From Tetraselmis striata (lineage: Eukaryota; Chlorophyta; Chlorodendrophyceae; Chlorodendrales; Chlorodendraceae): 64,000 bases of DNA. The position numbers were made by a program, and so were the translations under genes. Numbering within the stretch: position 1 is the stretch's first letter; each line of letters starts with the position of its first letter. Of the stretch, positions 47,971 through 59,973 are shown piece after piece. The notes beneath the pieces are model-generated. The model was given only the letters and a program-made list of their open reading frames with translations, was not told the origin of the DNA and did not search any database. The DNA lies in assembly GCA_006384855.1 (NCBI GenBank), contig VCJN01002050.1, forward strand, positions 1 to 64,000, given 5' to 3'.

Positions 47971-49100
47971 AGTGATCAATTTTCAGTACCGAACTGAGGT
48001 TGGTCAGACAGACCAACGAGTGGCGCGCGGGCCTTGGGAATGGGGTGATGGTAATTAGGGCTTACGACTTACATCCGTTTGATTTCATAGGCGTTGTTTC
48101 CGCTCCTGCGTACGGTAAAGATTACCAGTATATACGATGGTGTTGCGGGGCATTACCTTGACACACCGGTGGGTGTGCACCGTATGCAGGGGTGGAAGTA
48201 ACAGTGACTTTGTGTGCACTACGGGTTGGTAGGTTGTTTCAGTACTAGTAGTACGTAGTTGTGAGCGACACAACCTGATAGGCTTCCTCGTGCGCATAGC
48301 TGACGCGCGCGAAGCGTAGCTTGATCAGCAGTTCAGCAGGTGGGCTCATAATGCAGCGATATCATATAGCGAGTAATACAACAATCCCTATTAGTAGCGA
48401 CCCATTGCGTCGGCTGGCCCATCCATTGGACGTGCTGTGGCTGCTCATACTAATACTTGCCTCAGAAGCCCTTGGACGTGCCGAAGCATAGTGCCAAGAA
48501 TGTCCGCTTTGCACTTGGTTGCGCAAACCGAATGCTTGCTGGTCATATAAGGATTACATAACTTTGCATCCGTATAAGTACATACATTTCGCTATATGTC
48601 GTCGTCATTAAATCACCCGGCCGCTAATCCGCCGGCGTGGTCGTCGCGTGGCCATTTCGTCGTGGTGTAGGCCATTCGGCCACGGTACCCTTCCCTTCAG
48701 CGTCAACCCGACGGTGGCGTTATTCGGGGCCACATGCGTGGAAGAGCCCGTGACGGAGGCCCTCGCAAAGGCCAACGGGGCCGAGGCAGAGGTAGAGGGC
48801 GCGGTTATATACACGATAACATGACCCCCATCCCCCAAAAATCTAATTACAACACCCCCTTCTTAAATCAACAATCCTGAAATAGCATTACGAAATCAAC
48901 CGCATCGTAAGCGTTGATGTCGTAAACCGCAATTTCGGTGCTCCCGCGGCCGGGGCAGCGGCGGGCTGGCAACGGCGCGCGGCCGGGGCGGCGGGGCGGA
49001 AACGGCTGTCTGCCGGGGCAGCGGCCGGCAGCGGCGGGCGGCGGGGGCAGCGGCGCGGCAACGGCGCACGGCCGGGGCCGCGGCGCAGTAGTGTCAACCA
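47971..49100. other. region without supported genes
   Basis: It contains a GC-rich minisatellite at about 48945-49090 built from variants of GGCCGGGGCAGCGGC. No gene is recognised. Confidence 0.4.
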
Positions 49101-49109
49101 TATAAGATT

Positions 49110-49990
49110 GCTACATACATGATCGACGGCTGACAACCTGGCCGCACGGGTAAGCGTAGTGTCTTATATATGGCTCCGTATATGCTTTATACGATTGCGG
49201 CACTGCCACATACACTTCGGTAACTTCATCGTAAGGCCATGGTGTCCTTGATGGTGGCGGCCCGCAGCCCTCATACTTGCGGCTTTGCGGACATTCCTTG
49301 ACCTATATCATACAACTCCGTCGCTTTTATTTTGCAAGTAGTCCGGCATCATGGCCGCCGTCGCCCGTGTAATCTTGCTATATGTAAGCATATATGTGGG
49401 GGTCGGCAGCTCAGAGTCGGGTCGTAAGCAATATAAGATATGTATATACGGGGGTCGACAGCTATAATCTAGCCGCACGGTGTAGCATGCGGCTCAGTTT
49501 CGGAGTGTGTGCAGGTTGCTGCGGCATCACTACCACCTACACCGCAGTAACTTCAACAAAAAGGCACGATGCCCTTGGTGATAGTGGCGACCCGCTGCGC
49601 TCATATACTTGCTGTTTATTTGCGGACCCCCTCTATGTGTCACACGACTTATCCGCATTTATTTTGCAAGTCGCGCATCATGCCCGTCGACCTTGTAATA
49701 TTGCTGTATGTAAACATATGTGGGGGTCGGCAGCTGACAATCTAGTCGTCGGTCATGTAAGATTCATGTATACGGGGTCGACAACTTACAATCTAGCCGC
49801 ACGGGTGTGTTGTTATACGGCTCCGTATATGCTTTACGACTGCGGCACTACCACATACACCAGTAAGTTTATCGTATGGACATATTAGGTGCCCTTATTG
49901 GCGGCGGCCCGGGCGCTCATAATTGCGGCTTTGTGGACGTATTGTTGATCTACGACACGATATGCCGTAGAGAGCCAATCCGACATCGTA
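49110..49990 (+). repeat. satellite-like tandem repeat, period about 328 bp, 2.7 copies
   Basis: The block 'cta/ggccgcacgg' recurs at about 49138, 49468 and 49794. It is followed each time by a 'cggctc..tatgctttac' block, a 'gcggca..accacataca' block and later 'ttgcaagt...catcatgg' and 'tgtgggggtcggcagct' blocks. The units have diverged by 15-25 percent by eye. Confidence 0.75.
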
Positions 49991-51281
49991 GCGGCAGTCT
50001 AAGATTTGGACTGCTCGCTCGGGGCGGTGACCGCTCATAAGTTTGTCGCAGCCAAAGAAGCACGAGCTGCACTCGGATCGGGGACCACCCCACCCCGTGA
50101 CGCCCCGTGGCCATGCGGATGGCATGACGTTTCCGCCCGTGACGCCCCGTGATGATATACTGCCAAAGTATACATTCCCGATACTCCCCCAGACTTGCGG
50201 TGCTGCTCACCGTACGAATGTACTACTAAACGCCCCGGCACATGGCCCCGCGCTCGGGGACGGCCGCTGGGTTGTAGCAAGGTGCCACGAGTACTTATGT
50301 ACAGATTACTCGTAGCTTCCGTCATGGATGGTAGCGGTAACACGCAAATATTTACCGGTACAACATCGTACAAGGCGCGAGTACCGGTATCGGTACTAGT
50401 AGCGCGACGGGAGACACCATATGACAGCAAGGACGATTTGGTATATTTGGGCCGTCACTATCGTTACTCATACACAGGATTAAACTTCATTGCATCATGC
50501 ACCGTTGGATCAACGAGAGGTCATCCTTATGGGCGCGCGTCGCGCGCGACTCTGCGATGAATAATTCAGGCAAATAATCAGGATGCATTGCGCGCGGTGC
50601 CCAGGGATTTATTGATTCGATTTGGTGATTACATTCAATTACAATATCGCTAAAAACAGCACGACCGGCCTACTTGGTGGTCCGTCCGGTGTGAATAAGC
50701 GAGTTAGCTTCTGCGGCATTGCGCCGGGGATGGCTATCCTACGCCGCCCAACGGCGCCGGTTGCTGGCTGCGAAGGGCAAGCAACACATGTTGTTGCTGA
50801 AGTGGGCTCGACGTTCTCTTTGTCGGCCGAGGGGGTGGTGCGGGAGCATCTGGTGCCGCTGGGATGGGCTCAACACCGTTCTCTTTCTCAGCAGTGGGAG
50901 TTTGTGCAACCGTTGTGACTACGGGCTCCCTATTGAAATTCACGAGCAAGTGCGGTGCGACGGGAGCAGCAGCACATGAACCGGAGTGCTCCTCCCGCTG
51001 CTGCAGCGCGTTCCGAACGATGCCCAGTGCCGCCGGGGAAGTAAGGTGCTTGTGGAGGTGCTTACGCGGGTGCAGAACGAGGAGGAGCGCGCCGCTGACG
51101 GAGGAAGTTCTGGCGCACGGGAGTTGCCCGCGCCGCCCTACAACATCATTTCATACACCGGCATATCAATTCGCCAGTCTGCCCCACACTGCTTCTGGCT
51201 AAGAGAACAAGACACAAGGGTATTGTAACAATTCGTCTAGGCTGCACACAGTAGTCGCCGTCGGGGTTGCGGCTGCACTGC
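49991..51281. other. unassigned region with possible Pro-rich coding segment
   Basis: On the minus strand at about 50950-50740 a frame reads TAEKENGVEPIPAAPDAPAP. Another frame just after it reads ADKENVEPTSATT, an internal repeat of the 'KEN-VEP' type. This may be a diverged exon of the gene at 51282-51831. On the plus strand, 51030-51227 also has an open frame. The evidence does not decide. Confidence 0.3.
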
Positions 51282-51831
51282 TTACCTGCTCGGCGGGATG
51301 CGTGGCGTAAGAACAATGGCGCCGTTGCTTCGCAGCTCAACATCACCCGTCTCTTCGTCGAAGTACGGTGTCTTGTCGGTGCAGTGGGCCTCGCCAAAGA
51401 GGCTGGCCGCCCAATCTGCAGCAATCCCGATATCAAAGACCCGCTGATAACTCATCTCCTTGCCCTTGTTGAGCGCCACTTTGTCGTAGTTGGTGAGGTT
51501 GGTGCGGCGGTCAGACGCGTCTGGCGTCGCGTAGGCGCAGAGCTCCGCCAAGACTCGGTGTTCGGGCTTGGAGTATGGGTGACCAAACTCCACCTAAACC
51601 AAGTGGAGAAAATTGCCCTGCCAAGGTATTCATTCAACGGCGCATCGCGTCGTACTTGACCGGGTCCTCTGTCTCGAGGTCGCGAGCCCAGACGGTGTTG
51701 AACGCCCGCACGTAAAAATCGCCGTACGCACTATCTGCGCGACCAATACCGTACCGCATTCGATTGTTAGTAGTAGTAGCAGCGGCGGAGGGATGAGGTA
51801 AGGCATCGCAGTAGGAGAGCAGGGAACGCAC
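51282..51831 (-). CDS. partial gene of unknown function
   Basis: Two protein-like blocks. 51831-51634 contains RMRYGIGRADSAYGDFYVRA and ARDLETEDPVKYDAMRR. 51593-51282 contains EFGHPYSKPEHRVLAELCAY, NYDKVALNKGKEMSYQRVFD and ADWAASLFGEAHCTDKTPYF. The second block is preceded by TTTAG|GTGGAG, a possible acceptor, and ends at CCGAGCAG|GTAAGC, a strong donor, which suggests exons of a spliced gene. I do not recognise the product and cannot close the model. It sits among transposon remnants and may belong to one. Confidence 0.4.
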
Positions 51832-51898
51832 CGATCACATGAGCACTCTTGGGACGCGTTGATGGTCTCTGGTCAGCAGACGCAACGCCAAATAATGC

Positions 51899-52595
51899 AG
51901 CTCCAAATAATGCTCCGAAACCGTGTTGAAACCGTCGCCGCAACGCCCGGATGCTGCCCAATATGGTGGCTATTCCAACTCAAATCATGGTGGCAAAATG
52001 TACTATTTATAGCCAGGACATGGTATGATTTGCAGCTCGAAACGTGGTGATTGCTATCCGAGAATGTATTTGCTGCCGCTCCGAAGCGTGCAACGGAGTG
52101 TTTACCGCACAATATGGCAGTGCATGTATACTGCCAACCCAAAAGTGGGCATAATCTGTCCTTGCGCTGGGGCGGATCGCTGGACTAAATATATGACTAC
52201 GTATCAGCACATACAAGCAGTTTTGGGGGGGGCGGGGGGGGGCGGGCAGGGGAGCTAAGGCCCCCGCACACGGAATGCTCGCCGGGAACATTGCAGCTCC
52301 AAATAATGCTCCGAGACCAGTGCTAAAACCGTCGCCGCAACGCCAAGATGCTGCCCAAAATGGTGGCTATTCCAGCTCAAATCATGGTGGCATAGTGGAC
52401 GATATATAGCCAGGACATGGCATGATTTGCAGCTCGAAACGTGGTGATTGCTATCCGAGTATATTTTTCCTGCCGCTCCGTAGCCTATATATCGCAGTGT
52501 TTACCGCACAATAGGGCAATGCATGTATACCACCAACCCAAAAGTGCGCAGAATCTGTCCTCGCGCTGGGGATCGCTAGACCATATACATGTTTT
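51899..52595 (+). repeat. tandem duplication, period about 396 bp
   Basis: About 300 bp starting 'agctccaaataatgctccga' at 51899 recurs from 52295. Shared blocks are 'gatttgcagctcgaaacgtg', 'tagccaggacatgg' and 'gtttaccgcacaata'. An unrelated spacer with GGGGCGGG follows the first copy. Confidence 0.85.
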
Positions 52596-52689
52596 ATCCT
52601 CCAGTTTTCATCCTGCAGCGGTGACTCGCGCGAATCATTGGCTGAGGTACGTGTTGATGCTGGCTTGCACTCCGCCATGACAAAGAGAT

Positions 52690-55600
52690 GCATTTGAAGT
52701 TTGAAGTTGCTCACAACGTTATTCCTACTTCGTCTTTGATGCTAAACATGCCAGCTGTCTTACGGTTCGGCGGCACGAACCCGCGCATAGGGTCCACTAT
52801 CCTAACTCAATAGTGCGTGGCGTGCAGCCCTCTAGAGGCCAGGTAGGATGCAGTAGATCCTTGATGTGCCGGCTCTGATGCATTGTGATTGTCGTGGTCT
52901 CCGTGTCACGCTCCACTGCCATGCCAAGGAGAAGCGGCTTGCATGTGCCGATATCCTTGATGGATCAGGAATAAGAAAGTTCCTGATCCATGTGCGAGAG
53001 GTGCTGCATATTAGGATGTCATCGACATCTATAAACATCAATGATGCTGAATATCGCCTTGCCGTTCACAATACTAGCACGCTAGACGTAGGCGCCCTGG
53101 TCCGTTCGCAGTTGCTCGTAGCCTTGGTCTCGTAGGAAGTCAAGCAACGTGATCTACTTTCGCGGTGCTTGTTTCATACCATAGATGGCCTTCTTCGGTA
53201 GGCAAATCAGTGGCTTATCTGTTTCAGTGTCGCGTTGTAATAACCCATCAAACTAATCCATGTAGATGTCCTCCTCGAGGTCCGTGTACATAGAGGCGCA
53301 GTCCACGTCGCTCTGCTCGCAATCGAGGTAGAGGCGGGCAACGATGGAGAAGATGACGCGCAAAGTAAAATTGAAAATTGACATTTATTTCTTGCAGTGC
53401 TTAGTCTTTGGTGCTAAGCATGCCAGCTGTATTACGGCCCGGCCGCACGAACCCGGATAGCGTTTAGTTGTGAAACTGCGTAGCGTGAAGCCCTCCGAGG
53501 CCCGTGAGGCCATGTGCGCAAGGCAATTAACTTGACTGTTGGTGCGCACGTCTTATTGTAGCCCATGCCATGGACCTCGGAGAAACCCTTGGCGCAGAGG
53601 CCTACCTTGTCCAACGCGCAATGCGGCAGTCTCAGTGATGTTTCGTTTTGAAGACCCACTTGAATTTTGCAGTTTTGCGCCTTGCTTACATGTGTACGAG
53701 CTCCCAGATTCGGCGGCTAATGAGAGAGTCGTATTCGGCTTGGATGACGCATTGCCATTCCACTACAGCCGGTGATGATTTGACACCTCCTTGCTGTAGG
53801 TCTTTGGATCACCTGGTGCTTCGTCTACAAGCAACGCATTTGGGGGTTGGAATCATGTGGCTGGAAAGACGATGTCCTCGGCTGGTATTTTGACATCCGG
53901 CATGATCTTGCAAGCTGGGCATGATGACAACGGCTCCTACGTAATCGGGTGGCGACTGATTGGCGGCATATTGTCCTTTGATGTTGCGGGTGGAGAGGGG
54001 CTGCGGCTGCGGCTGTGGCTGCCAGCGGAGCAGCCAGTATGATGGGGAAGATGGAAGTAAGGTAACGCGCCATGTTTTGTGTGGTTCATAGGACCGCCGG
54101 AGTGATGGGGTAAGGGGTGAGTTGAACATGCTGTTGTTTGTTTGGGGCGCTGAGTATACTGGGGGTGTGAACTCGCGCTCTGAGATGCCACATGGCAGTG
54201 GCGGGTACGGCGCAAGGCCGGTCTCCTCGTCGTCACCTCTGTCAAATTAGTCGCTGTCGGTGTGGTTCACCGGCTGTTCCTCTTAAGGCAGCTGCCCCTC
54301 CTGAGTTGTTGTCGCGAAGCGCCCAAGCCGATGAGTCTCGTTGAAGGCCACACTGCGGCTGGAAAGGACGACGCGGGTGTGACATCCAGACTTGCCATGC
54401 TGGCGAGTGAGGTGAGTAGCTAGCAAGGATGCCCTCGAGTGCCGAGGTAGCCATCCTGGAACCATTGGCTCGAGGCATGTGGACGCAGGCTGGGCAGCCG
54501 ATGGTGCGGAGATAGGTGAGGACGGGGTGCAGCTTGTGAGGTGGCGCATGGATGTCGTTGATGCCGCGGCGATAGGTACGGCTGTGGATGTGCACGGCAA
54601 CATCCATTACAAACACCCAAAAGTCTGCGACGAGGCCGACGTAGTCTAGCATGTTGCGTGCCCATGTAGCGAGGGTGTACCATGTGCGCTAAATTAGCCC
54701 ATTCTGAAACTGACTGCGGGGTGCCGCATACTCTCTGGTCATAGTATGTGACTCGGCGCAACATGAAATGAACTCCTTGCTGCTGAAGGCGGTGTCATGG
54801 TCGAGGCGCACCATCTCAAGGCAGTGGCCCAGCGCTGTCACCATAGTCCGGTAAGCTATGAGTCCTTGTGAGGATGCGACCCGGGTATGACAGAAGCATA
54901 TGGCAGCGGCGGGTGTCGCATTAATTATCGATGGCGCCACATGAATAGGTGTTGCCTTGAAGGTATGTCACATGACTTTGTCAGAAGACCCAACCAGTCC
55001 GTTGGAAGGGAATCGGTGGCTTGGCATGTAGACCACGAGGTGCGACAGCTGATTTGCTGAGTGCGCAAGTGCGGCAGAAGGAGAGCGCGCACTTCGCGGA
55101 CGGGAGGCCAATGACGGCACTGCCGGTAAGAGCTGAGGTACCGCAACTGTTGAGATGATCAAAGCGGGCGCGCCATAGTTGTTGGGCGTTGGGTGGAGAC
55201 GGCGTGGTTGCAGCGATAAGAGCGGTAGATGGTACGACCGGGAGGCATTGACAAGGTTTTGGCTGAAGCACATGGGAGCGAAGGGTGAGCGGTTGGCCAT
55301 GGCAGTGGATGGGGATGACTGTCTCATCGATCAGGAGTCGGAGGTCGGTCGCAGTGAGGATGATCTTGAGCGACGCATTAGTTGCCATGTTAGACGGCTG
55401 CTGAAGAGGCGACAATTGCCATCGTTGGTCTTGGAGGCAAGGTCGGGCATGTGGAGGCATTGTTCGAGCTAGACATGAGCGTTGCTTTGGACAACATGAT
55501 AGCGAGGGGCATGGCTGAATCCACGAGGTTGAAGAGGAGTCGGCGGAGCTCGACAAGCGATCGAGTGAGTGTCGTGACAGACACAAGAAGCAGTGGGAGC

Positions 55601-55750
55601 AGCATGGGCACGAGTGGCACGGGAGAGATCACAATGCGGAAAACATAGGCAGAACATATGAGTGGAACCCTCATCGGTAGAGGTCTCACAACCTGACAGA
55701 TGACCTGAGAGATGCTCCGTGTGTGTGATGCACAGTTGACAGAACACTAC
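52690..55750 (-). mobile_element. decayed Ty1/copia-type retrotransposon
   Basis: Domains appear in copia order on the minus strand, across several frameshifts and stops. First a zinc-knuckle-like CQLC...GH..C region near 55740, then a degenerate protease stretch. The GAG-pre-integrase block (LWRARFDHLN, then FCRTCALSKS) is at about 55190-55050. The integrase core and C-terminus (MVRLDHDTAFSSKEFISCC, then VHIHSRTYRRG, LRTIGCPACVHMP) lie at 54950-54240. The reverse transcriptase follows: EYDSLISRRIWELV, KFKWVFKT, LCAKGFSEVHGMGYNKTCAP (53660-53530), SDVDCASMYTDLEEDIYMD, KKAIYGMKQAPRK (about 53330-53150) and IDVDDILICS (about 53030). RNase H and clear LTRs are not found. A segment of about 105 bp at 53408-53510 is duplicated at 52735-52840. 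The copy is inactive. Confidence 0.9.
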
Positions 55751-56600
55751 AAAGCTATGGTGGAAACAAGGAAGTGGCTACAAGAAGCTAGTGCGGCTAA
55801 AGATTAAGACCCATCGACATGACGGTATAATTCTAGCAGGTCCCATCTATGGGAATTTGTCTTAATACGTTGTAACCATTTGAGGGCCGCCAACTGCCAT
55901 GGCCGTTGTACAGTCACTAACGAGTGTCTGGTCGTTGGAATCTATAACCTGACTGGAAGATTCACTGCAGTCTGTGGAGATGTGGTATTATCATATATGT
56001 ACATATTTACATATATACACACATAGCGCTATACACATATGTACATATATTATCATATATTTTTCACAGGCTGACTGGCGAGTCTGTGACTGTTCAGCCT
56101 TAATTGCTGAAAAACCGCCAGGATTGTGTAGCGCCGATATATTTAACCTGCGGAAAGTACTACCTGATTTAGTACACTCGTACATCATATCCTGCAGTTA
56201 TTTCATCACAAGTACCCATTCTCAGTTTCTCACAGTGGTGAGGCGACCCAGGCGCGCGCGCGGCAGATTTCAGCAGCATGTGCCGGTCGACACTTTGTCG
56301 GCCACCCCACAGGGCACAGGCTGACAGGTCGAGGATTGTCTTAGGGGCAAAGGTCGTGTTTCGAGGTAGTAGCGGGGAGAGACGAGTGCTCGAGCCAGTC
56401 ATTACCTCCCATCCGCTGAAAGCGGCACTGCCGTACTTCGCAAACACGCGGCTCACTCACCCCCGTTTTTAATACCTGGCCGGATATTCGTGCGCAAGTC
56501 GGCTGCTGAGAAGTGTCGGAGCCACGGTACCGGTAGCCTGAACGAAGCTACGGAACAAGTTGACTATCTGTCTTGTACTCGAACGCAGGCTGTGGGTTTA
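55751..56600. other. region without supported genes
   Basis: Contains an AT/ATAC-rich microsatellite-like stretch at about 55985-56065. A minus-strand frame at 56456-56169 has neutral composition without recognisable motifs. Confidence 0.35.
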
Positions 56601-56859
56601 TACCGCAGGGTCCGAATGCGCCTGGTCTCAAGGTGTGCACAGTGTTGGCAAGCTTCGAACTACCGTGCCACTTCAAGAGACACGCAGGACAATGCCATGG
56701 TAAGACCATGCAGCTGGGCCCACTTCTGCCCGTTAAAGTCGTCAAATGTCCGACTCCGACATCACTTGTAAGACACTTATTGCTTGCGTAGGCCACCATT
56801 TGTCCTGTATACAAGAAAGATTTACCATGCTGACATTAACCTGGCTGGACTTGCTGCAG

Positions 56860-57467
56860 TTACTTCGGATGTCGCACCTGTGGTAACCGAACAGCCTGGG
56901 GGCTCTTCTTTGCGTTCGGCACGATATCTGTTGGTGCGCTCCCGGCGGCAAGCTGTATGCAGGCCTGCAGATGCAGAACAATTCCAAAGTCTGTTGTGTG
57001 ACGAGTAGATTTTGCCGACAGCAGATGCTGCACTATCATCACACCGGGATGGGGCCGGCAAACCGGCTAACTTCTGTCCTGTTCTCTTCACACCCTGTTC
57101 TGTCACAGCGTGCTGCCTAGCATACATTGTCGACTCTGGATCCTGCGCATACACAACTGCGGATGGTACTCCGTGTTCTGTGATGGCCGGGCACTTTAGT
57201 GGCGATTCCGTCATTTCAATCGATACGTCAAGACCCATTGAAGACGCCGCTGAGCAGTATTGCGAGGAACAGTGCAAGTTTGTCAGAGGAAGCCTTGAGT
57301 ACGGCAGCTGCGTGGTATGTTTATCAGATCTCTACCAGTGTTTGGAGACCCCTCGCTGGGTCCTCATCGCTGCTGTTGTATCTGGACTGCTAGCGGTATT
57401 CGCTAGCACGTTTTTTTGTTGCTGCGCAAAGCCCGACATGAAGCGGCAGTACGGAACAGGCATTTGA
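56860..57467 (+). CDS. 3' exons of a Cys-rich single-pass membrane protein
   Basis: The last exon, 57109-57467, ends with TGA. It encodes a Cys-rich ectodomain segment (VDSGSCAYTTADGTPCSVMA; EQYCEEQCKF), then a hydrophobic span WVLIAAVVSGLLAVFASTFF, a CCC cluster and a short basic tail, a type I topology. A preceding exon 56860-56997 fits in phase 1 on both sides, and a further exon ending at CCATG|GTAAG near 56700 also fits. An alternative frame of 56860-56997 (CGNRTAWGLFFAFGTISVGA) looks membrane-like but breaks phase. The start of the gene is not resolved. No family is recognised. Confidence 0.5.
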
Positions 57468-58135
57468 TGGCCCTACTGGCCCGCGTCGCGGCGTCAGGTC
57501 ACTTATCCTAGACACCTGGAGTCCATGCAACCCACCATTATGTTTGAGCGAATCATACAAACTCGGCAATGAGCATGGATTCACTTTACACATGTGTGCT
57601 CCCGATGGGCTGACCAATTGGCACTCATGTGCCAGAACGCCACACGCTCAATAAATACTCCCTCGCTCCATCACTTACACACACACGTGCATGCATAAAT
57701 TTAATAACCCTCAAACTTTCACACATGCACGTACACATCGCAAAGGTCCACATTCGTGGTATCAAGCACCTTATAACCGCTGAGTAGGCCCCACGTACAT
57801 CATACTGATATAATCCCAGAGCCCAACAGCGGAGAGCACTGTTTGATGCATGGACACTTCCTTGCGCAGCAGTGCACCTACTGGTGTTGCAATGGCAGTG
57901 ACATGACATGACAGTGCAAAAGAGTGGAGGGCAAGGATCTTCTGTGATTTTTTACAGTAAGTACGTATTAACCAGGGTACCAGCTGCCGCCCATCACACA
58001 CAGACAGACGTAGCATCATGATATGTGACCAAACTGACTAACTACGATGCCAGAGGCTAGTATCAACCCACTACGCTAAGTTGAGGCGTTTCACTCAATC
58101 ACACTAGCGCCAACTTCCGCATAGCAGCCTCAGCC
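57468..58135. other. convergent intergenic region
   Basis: 3' flanks of two convergent genes. On the minus strand, the first TGTAA downstream of the HAD gene stop is near 57955, about 180 bp away. No gene is seen. Confidence 0.4.
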
Positions 58136-59917
58136 TTACGCGGATGGCTTGCTCTCCTCCCTCTGCCTATCCTGGCTGATCTCCAAGTCCGCGTTTGTCA
58201 CCTCACCTGACTCTATCGCCTCCTTGAAGTCCTCAGGCAGCCAGACGCGCCCAGAGTTGTTCATCTGGGCAATGAGAGCATCCGGGAAGCTGTACGGCCG
58301 CTTAGCACTTCCAAGCAGGCCCCTCCAGTGCGCAACCTGCAATACAGCCGAGACACACCACCAGGGTCTCAGGCAATGGCAAGCAGATCTGCACGCAAGC
58401 GCAGCTGAAGTGCGAGTTAAACTTACCAGAGGCACCAAGTTGTCCATGTCGCTGATGACAATGTCGGCGCCGATGCCGCTCTCCGAGCGCACTCCAGACA
58501 GCAATGTGTAGGCGTGGTTTTCCTCCATGTCCTCTGCAATGTGGCTGCTACCAACATAACCGACGATGAAGCCGATCCCCGCGTTAGCAGCGGAGCCAAT
58601 GCCAGAGGTACTGTCCTCCACCGCGATGCAGTTGGCCGGGCTGCAGCCTTCCGACGCAGCCGCCAGCAGGTAGACATCCGGCTCCGGCTTGAACTTGGGC
58701 TCATCGAAGTCGCTCTCTCCGCTGTGGATCTTCTCAGGCCTAAGGTGTGGGGCAGCGCAGGTCAGAGCAGCTCAGCACGCGATCCCTGCGTCAGGAGCAG
58801 GTGACACCTCGTGGCAGGTAGGAGTGGGTGAACAGACTCACCCGAACCAATCCGCAAGACCTGCCGCCATCAGGGCCAGCGGCACGCGGGGCTTGCCGTT
58901 CGTGGAGGCAATTGCAAAGGGGATGCCGAGGTAGCTGAGGTTCTCCAGCGTATCCTACAAACCGCAAACGAGCTGTTAAGGCTTCGTTTCCAATACTTTA
59001 GCTACCTGCATTCAGGTTCCAGTTCTACTGAAGTACAGGAAGGGCGTGTTGCCCTGCTGTTACAGACCTTCACATGGTCATTCGCCTGTGACATTTTGGA
59101 CAGCGCAAGGATGGCGTCCTCCTTGTGCTGGTCCACAATGCCAAGCTCCGTGCAGAAGACCTCCGGGTTGCGCATGTCAGCAAAGGTCCGCAGGCCGAGG
59201 CGCTGACGGTATCTGTCAATGTGGAGGGGCAAACAAATCGGGTAAATACCTCCACTGCATGTAGCTGAAGGCGTGATGTACCAAGCTGCATTGCGTTAGC
59301 GTTGAATTCCACGCACATTCCGGCAATCAGCACTGCCGATAACTCACCCTGGCACCTGCCTGATTAGAATTGATGCCGGGCGGCAAACAGGTTCGAGTCT
59401 GGCATGCTACTTGTCTAACTCCCAGTGCTGCATAAGTCATGGTCATACAGGGCAGCACGTCCGGATGTTGCGCCCAGTTTCGACAGCTTGGAGATCGCAG
59501 AGGCGCACCTGTCCACCTTCTTCAACACTGCCGGGTCCTCCTCCTGTGCTGCCCGGGCCTCCGCGACAGAGGACATCCCGGCCGCGTTGCGCTCGAGGTC
59601 CATCTACCGCAGCAAGACAGCCAAGGGTTTCCCGTCAGTCAAGCCATAGCGCCGCTACTGTCAAGCAGGCCACGCCAAGGTTTGCTGCCCAACCCCACCA
59701 GCTGCCGTACCTTGGCCAGCAGCAGCTCAAACGCTTGGCCAGCATTCTCCTCAATCCACTTATCGCGCGCCTCCGGCGTGAGGGCGTACGCGCCCTTGCC
59801 CTTGGCCTCCACGCCGGGCTTGTAGGGCGCCAGCTGCCAGTATGACACCTCCATGGCCGTCACCTCTGTGTCGGCAAGCGTGCCGTCGAAGTCAAATAGA
59901 ACAGCCACCTGCGACAT
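58136..59917 (-). CDS. HAD phosphatase, probable mannitol-1-phosphate phosphatase
   Basis: Six exons, 59711-59917, 59509-59603, 59068-59212, 58842-58954, 58427-58739 and 58136-58336, fit in phase; the total is 1074 bp and 357 residues. HAD motifs: LFDFDGTLADTE (nucleophile Asp9, Asp11), IASTNGKPR (motif II), FKPEPDVYLLAA (motif III Lys) and CIAVEDSTSGIGSAANAG (motif IV). A long helical cap lies between motifs I and II. Substrate assignment rests on context: the gene starts 23 bp after the stop of a mannitol-1-phosphate-dehydrogenase-like gene on the same strand, and HAD-type M1Pase is the expected partner in algal mannitol synthesis. On its own it could be any phosphoglycolate/beta-phosphoglucomutase-like phosphatase. 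Its ATG context is TGCCATGT. It may also be the C-terminal half of a fusion (see findings). Confidence 0.88.
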
Positions 59918-59973
59918 GGCAGCGACGATTTCAAAGCTTGCTAGGTTTTGGGCTGACCAGCAAGCCTCTTTAC
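59909..59973 (-). other. candidate 65-bp intron bridging dehydrogenase and phosphatase
   Basis: The 5' end reads GT|GTAAAG and the 3' end TCGCAG|GTGGCT on the minus strand. Both boundaries are phase 0. Removing it deletes the dehydrogenase stop (59941-59943) and the phosphatase ATG (59915-59917), joining RRFWGG to VAVLFDFDGTLADT in frame. The other introns of the phosphatase gene are 90-296 bp, so this would be the shortest. Confidence 0.5.

Noticed and set aside
48888..49136. Pro/Ala/Arg-rich minus-strand ORF
   Set aside because: Translation of a GC minisatellite; no evidence of a gene.
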